Shown here piece by piece: positions 56,737-64,000 of a stretch of 64,000 nt of DNA (its first letter is position 1; the number at the start of each line of letters is the position of its first letter). The notes beneath the pieces are model-generated. The model saw nothing but the letters and a program-made list of their open reading frames with translations, was not told the origin of the DNA and made no database searches. Source of the DNA: Allolobophora icterica. Its lineage: Eukaryota > Annelida > Clitellata > Crassiclitellata > Lumbricidae. The stretch covers positions 19,423,309 to 19,487,308 of the forward strand of contig OY744609.1 of assembly GCA_963556255.1 (NCBI GenBank). The letters run 5' to 3'. Position numbers and translations under genes: made by a program.

Positions 56737-57115
56737 CAGGGCTGTAGTGGTAAAATTTGAGGTGAGTATACGCTACCGGTGAGCAGGGCTGGTGTCACCC
56801 AAAAAATATTCTGATGACCTTTTTTAGGAATTCGTCTAAGAAAATTTTCTGAATTCTCTTAGAATTTTTGACTTTTTACCATTTCGTCTCTGAAAAAGTT
56901 GATGACTTTTTTTTTAGTCATTGGCCCTAAAAACCGTTAAAACCTCTCTTTTTTTCTCAAAAAGTGGTAAAAGTCGCAATTATTCGGTCTTCAGAGGTAA
57001 GTATACGCTGTATACCCGCGTATACCCTCGTCTAGATCCATGAGTATACGCTCTCAAATTTCTCTAGAGGTGAGTATACGCTGTATACCCGCGTATACCC
57101 TCGACTACAGCCCTG
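56737..57115. mobile_element. 379-bp hAT-type MITE, TIR CAGGGCTGTAGT
   Basis: Ends CAGGGCTGTAGT and ACTACAGCCCTG with perfect 8-bp duplications AACATACT (56729-56736 and 57116-57123). GTGAGTATACGCTGTATACC-type words repeat near both ends. The middle has TTTCGTCT and GTTGATGACTTTTTT words resembling the 51408 family. It is nested in the giant element. Confidence 0.88.
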
Positions 57116-57340
57116 AACATACTATATATGATCAGAGACACTCTACGCTCATACAAAGGGTAAATAGTCAACGCCAGATAAATCATTTATGCCTCATCAG
57201 CAACGACATCGTTCAGTTTATGAAATAGGAACTGTAGGTGTCATACTCAATAACAGATTTGAATTCTCCGTGCACATTAACAACATCTGTTGGAATCCTA
57301 AACAATTCCTTCTTTGTGAGTTCTCGTTTCGCATTAATTA

Positions 57341-57680
57341 GTCATGGAGCTAGCTCATGTTTCGTGTGCACTTCAATGTACCCTCAAAATTTATTTTTCA
57401 AAAAATTCTTTTTGCTAAATTTCTCAGAAACGGTTATAATTAGTAAAAAATACATAAGGACCAAAAAGATAGCTCTAATCAAGACCTACAATTTAAAAAA
57501 AACGTCGAAATTTAAAAAGTCATTTTTCCGCCATCTTGAATCCAATATGGCGGCTAAGCGATCAATAAGCGGGTCATGTGACTAATTTTTTGACACACTT
57601 TCATGACCTATAATGACCCTGTGAGGTCAAACTGAGGGTACATTGAAGTGCACACGAAACATGAGCTATAGCTCCTTGAC
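57341..57680. mobile_element. 340-bp inverted-repeat element with TA duplication
   Basis: About 50 bp at each end are reverse complements (AGCTCATGTTTCGTGTGCAC, TTCAATGTACCCTCA), beginning GTCATGGAGC and ending GCTCCTTGAC, flanked by TA at 57339-57340 and 57681-57682. It fits a Tc1/mariner-type MITE. The ORF across its left half is not credible. Confidence 0.75.
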
Positions 57681-57689
57681 TACATGGAT

Positions 57690-58905
57690 TAATACTGGAA
57701 TATGTGGTTGGCAATTGAGGTCTACGCCCTACGAATAGGCCTATATGATTCTGTGGCTGGTATATAGTCGTATAGAGGCCTATCTTGATATATGGATATA
57801 TGGATGGCCATTATGGATTATATTTTGGCTAGCTGAATATCTGGCTCGACATTTATGCGTTTATATAAACCTATACGAATTTGGGGCGTACAAAGCCTAT
57901 TTCAAAGTGTGGTTGTGGTTCATGCGCATTTATAGACCTCTATGAATGGGCGGTTGACCATATACGCGTATGAATAAGGGTAATTGAATATGTGGCTCTG
58001 GATTTGGCGCATATAGACCTATTTTAATCTGTGGTTGGCCATTCTGGCGTAAATAAAGGCCTATCCGATAATCCGAATATGTGGATGTCGGATGGAAGCA
58101 TATATAGGCCTTACGCCTACAGATTTTGTAGCTGGCCTTATGGCGTATATAAAAGTCTAGTTAAATAACATAACCTAACATAACGTTTATTGGTCCACAT
58201 AATTGTACATATTTTGTTTATTTATATAATGACAGCCGTGTTTTAAACGCACAAAGGAAGAAAAATAAACAAAACTGAACCATATCGTCCAAACAATCCT
58301 CACTGTAGTTAACATGTCACAGCTAAGAGGGTTCGATCCGAACTCTAAGCAATAGGCCCTAGGTTTGTTAGCCAAAGTAAATCAGTGGCTGTAGGTTCGG
58401 CCAATATGTATAGGCCTACATGCACCTGTGGCTGGCTATTGTGGCGGTAAGCGGACTTCTGATCACAGGACCAATGATCAATGGTCCGTGTGACCAAACG
58501 TCCTATGATCAATAGTTATATAATCAATGGTCCTGTGATCAATGGTCCGCAACTCATTGTGGCCCAAAACAAAAGTTTAGTTCAATATCAGCTAGACTAT
58601 GGCGCTTAAATTGGACTATAATGAATCTATGGCTGGCTATGTAGGTCTGGCGTTAATATATACTATATTGAATCTGTGGCTGGCTATTTTGGCGTGTATA
58701 AAGGTCTAGTTGAATCTGTGGCTGTAGGTCTGGCGCTTATATAGGCCTATACTGAATCTGCGGCTGGCTATGTTGGCGTATAGAAAGGTCTAGTTGAATC
58801 TGTGGCTGTAGGTCTGGCGCTTATATAGGCCTATACTGAATCTGCGGCTGGCTATGTTGGCGTATAGAAAGGTCTAGTTGAATCTGTGGCTGTAGGTCTG
58901 GCCAT
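57690..58905. repeat. Inverted, partly degenerate minisatellite, right arm
   Basis: Reverse-complement counterpart of the left-arm minisatellite. Two to three good units at 58640-58905 show GAATCTGTGGCTGTAGGTCT and GAATCTGCGGCTGGCTATG. From 57690 to 58640 only scattered TGTGGCTGG-like words remain. It is interrupted near 58455-58555 by a local ATCAATGGTCC repeat. Confidence 0.85.
58455..58555. repeat. Short local repeat of ATCAATGGTCC
   Basis: Four to five copies of GATCAATGGTCC or close variants (GATCACAGGACC, GATCAATAG) in about 100 bp, interrupting the right-arm minisatellite. Confidence 0.7.
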
Positions 58906-59472
58906 ATGGGTGCATGTTCAGGACTATTTGAATGTGTGGCTGTCATTGAGGCGTATTCGTGTCTTTGAATATGTGGATGTAGTTACGGCGCATATATATT
59001 GCTATAAGAAGCCAATATGTAGGCCTATAGGCGTATATAGGCCCATTTGCATCAACAAGTTGCTGTACTCTTGTAGGTCCATTTACTATCAGTGCTAGAA
59101 CGTTTTAGTGATCTGTAAGACTGTAACATAGTCAACCGCCAGATGGCGACTCTTTAGCGGCAAAGCGAATCTGTGGCTGAAAATCGCGAATATGCGGCGC
59201 GAATCTACGGCAGGATTCCTGCGCGTTAGGCACTGTTGCTTTCGTAGACCCAACTCAACTGCCAACTCTGCACTAAAGCTAAACGCATTCACATTAGCTT
59301 AACTTTAACAGTTGTAGTACAAAAGCTATTAAATTTGAATTTTCTGTTATTTGCAATTTAACTTTTTAAGTTTTCCCTGTCCGTCATTCAATATCTCATT
59401 TTCAGACTTTCGTAGGCCCCTGAAAGTTTCGTAGGCCCTGTGCCTAGTGGATAAAATGGCCCTGGTGTCTTT

Positions 59473-60808
59473 AAGGACGAAGTGGTGGAATGGATGGATC
59501 AGAGTACAGCTTCTTGAAGAGCTGAGACTTTAGAATGGAAAACCTGAGGAGATAGATAGAGAAACTTGAGGCAGATGATGGTTGGTGAGTGACGACATTG
59601 ATCGTTTAGCCTATGTAAACTGAATTAAACCAGTTCCTGATCAGACTTGTTGTCCTCGAGACCAAGGTCTGGTCTCGAGTGCACTTGAGTTCGTTTTTAA
59701 GTCTTGATCTTGGTCTTGAGACCAAAAGTCTTGGTCTTGGTCTTGAGGTTCAAAGTCTTGGTCTTGGTCTCGAGGTTCAAAGTCTTGGTCGTGGTCCTGA
59801 GGTTTAAGGTCTTGACAGCAAGACTGGTTCCTGATACAAAGCTATGTTGTACTTGTACTTGCGCACAGATGTTATGGAGACCTGCTGATTAAGTTGTGCA
59901 TTAACTGTATTAGAATGGCACTGTAGAAGTCACGGATTGTAAGAACTGATGTTGCAATTGCAGAGCAAACACGAAATGTGGTTTTAAAAGTACTGCATAG
60001 ACATCAGGCCAGTGCAACCGAATTGACTTGCAAAGTGTCACAGAAATAATGTGATGACTATATTAATGCAATTAATTACAGAATTAATTTCCTCAAGAGC
60101 ATCAGGATAACAAATTTAAATTTAAACATAAATGTATAACAGGATCTACTGTGAAGCTCCATCTGTTTTATGGCTTATTACATTTTAGTGGCATGTAAAA
60201 CATGCCAGGTAATGACAGGCGTTGTTATATAACAGGCACCATTTACATTAAATTACACATAAATCATGCATTCGTCCGTTGGCTTGTAGATCACATGATT
60301 TGTGTTTAATTGATTATACCACATACATTGGTTAAAGGATATGTCAAGACGTGTCTGTACATCATCCATGACAATTTTGGTTCACTAAAGGATGTGGCTT
60401 ATTTCAAAGACTTGCAGTGTGTACACTAGCACAGTCCGTACAGGGAGGTCTTAATGGCATGGCAGGTACCCATTCAAATGGGTAGTCTTGATAAAGGATC
60501 TGACATGATCGATTCAATTAAAAATGAGGAGGGTTGAGGCTACACAGTTGCTACAGAAAACTACATTTACATTTATGAGCATCATGTGATGGCCGTGCAC
60601 TTATGGCGGTTGTCTAGAGGTTTTGTATAAATGTCTGCATATATTAACATGGTATTACACTACACTGTTCCTATGTTCTTATATACATGTATACAGGCAT
60701 TCATGCATGCATGCTTACATACATGCATATATACAAATTATACATTCATATACGGGTACATTGTATATATCTATATATGGCTCTGTGTGTAAGTATACAT
60801 AATTATAT
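59473..60808 (+). other. PLBD1-like intron 1, with a TTGGTCTTGGTC repeat
   Basis: At 59655-59815 the words GTCTTGGTCTTGAG and CAAAGTCTTGGTC repeat many times, as in some widespread DNA-transposon fragments. The rest, to 60808, is AT-rich with ATACATGCAT-type stretches at 60690-60770. No exon was recognised. Confidence 0.5.
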
Positions 60809-61446
60809 TAGGGACCTGCGAATCACAGATTTTCAGTCAATTCAAATCTCAAATAGAATCAGAGGTAAAAGTTCGAATTCGAATAGAATCTCGAATCAGA
60901 TCAGCAGGTACCAGTTTGATATTCATGTAGTGTGTACTTGATAGTACAGGTGTATCACAGTAACACAGTTATCAATGTATCAATGTAGGCCTAAATTTTT
61001 CTGCAGTGTAAAATCAATTAAACTAAAAATTAAGTCAACAGGATTAAAAGAACACAAATAATTTTTAAAATTAAAATTAATTATACTGTTCTGTTCTGGG
61101 TCCATGAAATTTAGTCAATATAATGAAGCATGTGTCACATGACAAAATGTTAACCAATTGTATTTCTAACCTGTGCAGTGTGCACGCTAGATGTAGGCTT
61201 GTTGGCCATTTGGATGCTGTATACATTGCAGTAGTTGCAGCTGCTTATGAGTTAAATGTTGTTGCATGCTGCTTTTCATGCAGCATTTCAACAACCAATC
61301 CACGCGCAGTAAACAAAACAATTATTTTACAATAAAGTGAGTCAAGGGCTAATCACTTTTCAAATCATGACGTCATTTTCGAATCGAATTGAATACTGCC
61401 ATCCGATTTGTTTTCAAATCAAATATCAAGGCTCTGCAGGTCTCTA
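60809..61446. mobile_element. Probable DNA transposon fragment, TIR TAGGGACCTGC
   Basis: The left end TAGGGACCTGCGAAT and right end GCAGGTCTCTA are inverted repeats about 640 bp apart. GAATCGAATT and AAATCAAATATC words cluster near both ends. The flanks (AATTATAT and GCATATAT) match only partly, so the target duplication is uncertain. It lies in intron 1. Confidence 0.5.
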
Positions 61447-62104
61447 GCATATATGTATGTTTGTATGTATGTATAAAGCGCTGGTGAAATACAATCAAGG
61501 ATCTGAATTCTGGAATTGTGTATTGCACACAGTACTTTCTGTAAAAATATCAGTGAAATCACATTTCAACTAAATGTTTGTTAACGAAAATGAAGTAGAT
61601 TGCAAGATCTGTAATAAAAACTGTTAACTGAGTTCCAAATATAGACAAGTAAGTAAATATGTATTTGCATTATAAGAGAGTTACCAAGGTGCTACACTTT
61701 GTAAAGCAGTTTGCTTCTGCATAAGGACTCGTACATTGTAAGGTATATGGTATGTGTTATTGAGCACCATCTTGCAGCTGGAGTAGGAAGCTGAAATTTA
61801 ACGAGAATACAAATAATAGGTCTAAAAATTTAGGTGGTGTCCTGGCCTTTGGCTTGACTTTATATTTTAGGACCACTGTAATACATACATGCAGTATTGT
61901 AATTATTATTTTTACCCAAGGTACTTATGATTCTTTAGGATTACAGAAATTTGGGATAGCATTTTCCTGGGATGGATGAAAGCACTGGATGGCCATAACT
62001 ATGTGATACCTACATCTGTGTTTAACAGTAATTTTGTAATTTGGTATTAATGATAACATGTATACTGATTAAATAGGATACTTTTCTTTTTTTCTTGGCA
62101 ACAG
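61447..62104 (+). other. PLBD1-like intron 1, 3' part
   Basis: AT-rich intron DNA ending in a T-rich tract (CTTTTCTTTTTTTCTTGGCAACAG) that forms the splice acceptor of exon 2. Nothing else recognised. Confidence 0.6.
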
Positions 62105-62330
62105 ATGGTTATCAGGAGTGTACCGTTTACTACAACAAGGCCAATGGCACATTTACCTACAAGCTCGGTGTGATGGACAAACAGGGTGTTGCCTACGGTT
62201 ACTATAACAACACATTGAATGCAACTGGTTGGGGAGTTCTTGAGGTGAAAGCAGAATGTACAAAGGATCCATGCAACAACAGCGTTGTGATGTATGGTGC
62301 TGGGTACTTGGAGGGCGTTCTTACATCAAG
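62105..62330 (+). CDS. PLBD1: PLBD1-like phospholipase B-like protein, exon 2
   Basis: 226-nt exon between the acceptor TTGGCAACAG and the donor TCAAG|GTTAGT. It encodes the N-terminal strand region of phospholipase B-like lysosomal hydrolases (Ntn-hydrolase fold): LGVMDKQGVAYGYYNN, then TGWGVLEVKA, then VVMYGAGYLEGVLTS, in the order and spacing known for PLBD1. Four N-glycosylation sequons are visible (NGT, NNT, NAT, NNS), as expected of a glycosylated lysosomal or secreted protein. The exon leaves phase 2; the AG is completed by the first G of exon 3 to give Arg. The catalytic cysteine lies further downstream, beyond this window. PLBD2 is the alternative, but the sequence fits PLBD1 better from memory. 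Confidence 0.9.
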
Positions 62331-62884
62331 GTTAGTTGCTTACTTACTTCGCATCAACATAAATTTACAATATTTCTTCATGCTAAAAGGAAATCTTAAG
62401 ATATCTTTGCCCTTTTGTGACTGTATATAAGTATTTTTGAGTTGCAGAATACTGTTTGGTGTACAGATTAACAAAACGTACTCCAAGCATCTGTGCTGTG
62501 TGTCCCTCTGCAGGTTATCCTACGTCGGTTCCAATTAGCCTCGCTTGCATATCGCTGTCTGTCTCTCCCTACCTCCCTTTGTGTCCCTTCCTTCTCCTCC
62601 TTCCCTCCTCCCTTACGTTTCATTAGAACACTACCCTAGAGCCAATGAATCAACATACCATTCAAATGAACCTAAGGTATGTGTAAAAGCAAATTATTGT
62701 ATAGATGTCACGTAAGGCAACTGACATTAAATTTATGTCCTGTTTGTGAGTGAATATTGGATTAAGTACGCTAGAGATCATGACACTTTGAATTGCCTGT
62801 ATATTTGTGTGCATGCATGCATATCAAACTTGCTACAGCTCAACATGTTTACGGCATGAATTTGCTCATTTTTAAGTGTGTCTG

Positions 62885-62985
62885 TTTGAGCTGGCTAATA
62901 AGCATTTTAGTCTAGTTGCTTGGAAGCTAGATTGTCAACCCAGAGGTTCAAATCCTCACCAATACAGAAAGATAGTTCAGGAATT
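62885..62985 (+). repeat. tRNA-derived SINE copy 1 (intron 2)
   Basis: A-box-like CTGGCTAATAAGC near 62891 and B-box GGTTCAAATCC at 62945-62955. The segment is organised as in the copy at 63509, with the same GAGGTTCAAATC word followed by an ACAGAAAGA-like tail. It is old and diverged. Confidence 0.5.
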
Positions 62986-63508
62986 CTGTTCTTCTAAAAC
63001 TGATATATTTATTCTAGTAGTATATTCATTTCTTGAGCAAAATGGGTTGATTTAATCTGATCTAATACACTTGTGTTGGTCAATATTTTAAGTCTGCTGC
63101 AAATACTGTGTAACTGTTGTACCATGATGCACAAGACATTAGTCACTTTAGGTGAAGCCAACGTTAAATATTGTCGAAACACAAGTCAGGCTATGGTGGG
63201 TGAGTATGTCAGGCTATGGTTGGTGAGTATTTCAGACTAAGGGTTGCCCCTTATAACAACTGATCAGGCATATTTCAATGATTTTTCCAGCTACAGTTCT
63301 TTGCCACTGCCCATTTGAATAGATGCCACATACTCCCCTGTGGACATTTGACACAGGCCTGAGATGCATTGTGTGTGGCCCCTGAAATAGTTGAGGTTCG
63401 AGAGTGTCAACACCAGTGCATTAACGGAGTTATTTTATCCAGGGCAGTTAGCCACATATGCATTTCCTCTAACAGGCTGTAAATGTGACGATAGCTTAAC
63501 TATCTAAT

Positions 63509-63672
63509 AGGTGTGCTCAGTGGGCTAATGGTTAGGGATTTACTGTTGACCAAGGGGTCAGAGGTTCAAATCACTGCTAGGGCGGAAAGATTTTTAAAGG
63601 AGGGAGAGCACTTGTGGCCATACGCCCTCATTGTGAGGCCAAGAAAATTGAAGTCGCCCTAACACTTTTTAC
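63509..63672 (+). repeat. tRNA-derived SINE copy 2 (intron 2)
   Basis: A box around GGGCTAATGGTTAGG (63522-63536) and B box GGTTCAAATCA (63563-63573), followed by a body with CACTTGTGGCCATACGCCC and GAGGCCAAGAAAATTGAAG. This is the typical layout of a pol III-transcribed SINE. No target duplication was resolved. Confidence 0.6.
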
Positions 63673-63723
63673 AAATGGAGTCCTTCCTTTTCTCCTATCT
63701 AATTACACTACGTTGGATTGTAG

Positions 63724-63949
63724 GCAAATTTGGCAGCATTATCTTAACGTCAAGCCGTTCTTCATTAAGCCAGATCAACAGGAACTGGAGAAACGATATC
63801 GTCAGTTCTTTGCAAAGCAGGATGAATGGATCCGTCAACAGATTAAGAAGTATGGAGCATTTGATGCTTATTGGCGACATGTGTCGTACATCGTTTCGCA
63901 GTTCGATGGCCTGTACGCTGGTTACAAAGCAACAGCTGAAACTGCTTGG
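63724..63949 (+). CDS. PLBD1: PLBD1-like phospholipase B-like protein, exon 3
   Basis: 226-nt exon with acceptor GATTGTAG| and donor CTTGG|GTAATT, ending in phase 0. It continues directly from exon 2 and encodes a helical region: QIWQHYLNVKPFFIKP, then a charged helix EKRYRQFFAKQDEWIRQQI, then AYWRHVSYIVSQFDGLYAGY. The WRH...QFDGLY.G block and the preceding KQDEW helix are conserved in PLBD1-type proteins. Residues are about 103-177 of an expected total near 550, so most of the gene lies to the right. Coding exons of equal length (226 nt) on both sides of intron 2 are a coincidence, not a duplication, since their sequences differ. Confidence 0.9.
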
Positions 63950-64000
63950 GTAATTGATGGAAATATATTATATGAATTACAAGAGGTCATTATTAGAAAT

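Larger units (their letters stand above)
53588..59464. mobile_element. 5.9-kb hAT-like element with long minisatellite inverted arms, in PLBD1-like intron 1
   Basis: It starts CAGGGCC at 53588 and ends GGCCCTG at 59464, with perfect 8-bp duplications GTGTCTTT at 53580-53587 and 59465-59472. CGTAGGCCCT...GGCAC lies near both ends. The arms are long inverted repeats: 53620-54300 reads as the reverse complement of about 58640-59232 (GCCAGATGGCGACTCTTTAG, AATCGCGAATATGCGGCGCG). The inner part of each arm is a minisatellite built on CAGCCACAGATTC. The left arm has about 22 well-kept units; the right arm has two to three good units, then degenerate ones back to about 57690. The centre (55869-57690) contains other insertions and no transposase. 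hAT membership is inferred from the terminal CAG and the 8-bp duplications. Confidence 0.8.
62331..63723 (+). other. PLBD1-like intron 2
   Basis: 1.4-kb intron from GTTAGTTG to GATTGTAG. It contains a CT-rich stretch (62556-62620) and two tRNA-derived SINE copies. No exon-like ORF is present. Confidence 0.7.

Noticed and set aside
58187..58375. tRNA-like GGTTCGATCC word as a tRNA gene
   Set aside because: Only a B-box-like word is present. No A box at the right spacing and no cloverleaf can be drawn.
61123..61335. 70-codon ORF in intron 1
   Set aside because: It lies inside a repeat with terminal inverted ends and has no domain or splice context.

Overview
The window is animal nuclear DNA: there is one spliced gene with GT/AG introns, a dense load of animal-type transposons, large satellites and microsatellites, and no bacterial gene organisation. 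The palindrome TAGGCCTA is scattered through the single-copy DNA. Together with Ty3-type LTR elements and CR1/L2-type LINEs this suggests a marine invertebrate. An echinoderm-like deuterostome is my guess, at low to moderate confidence.

Layout. At 1-924 there is little besides one unassigned minus-strand ORF. At 925-9269 a hAT-like shell (8-bp target duplication, subterminal GGGCGAAAATC repeats) contains a Ty3/gypsy-like LTR element on the minus strand (1382-8500). That element has near-identical LTRs, an intact gag, a pol with large in-frame deletions, and a 5'-truncated CR1/L2-like LINE inserted at the gag/pol boundary. At 9270-17740 the DNA is intergenic, with hAT-type MITEs, a 781-bp palindrome, a frameshifted relic ORF and simple repeats. 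At 17779-44156 there are two adjoining satellites: about 22 copies of a 95-bp unit, then about 418 copies of a 58-bp unit (about 24 kb) with several levels of higher-order duplication. A 177-bp MITE is carried to three places inside the second array. At 44157-53287 the window returns to MITEs and holds a second, apparently very young LTR element (45741-49493, LTRs equal in length and no difference seen). It has no recognisable gag or pol but two unknown ORFs, one with about four 50-residue internal repeats. A triple-nested set of hAT MITEs follows at 50098-50952.

From 53288 to the right edge is the one recognisable host gene, a phospholipase B-like (PLBD1-like) lysosomal/secreted hydrolase on the plus strand. 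Three exons are visible (signal peptide exon, then two 226-nt exons with matching phases) and the gene continues beyond the window. Its first intron (8.7 kb) holds a 5.9-kb hAT-like element (53588-59464) with perfect 8-bp target duplications. The long inverted arms of this element are built from minisatellite of the motif CAGCCACAGATTC, and two further elements are nested in its centre.

Most long ORFs are by-products of satellites. The features with real coding signal are the LTR-element gag and pol, the LINE reverse transcriptase, the unknown ORFs of the second LTR element, a LINE 3' fragment at 52147-52578, and the PLBD1-like exons. The main themes are repeated nesting of transposons with clear target duplications, and amplification of short subterminal or U3 motifs into tandem arrays.
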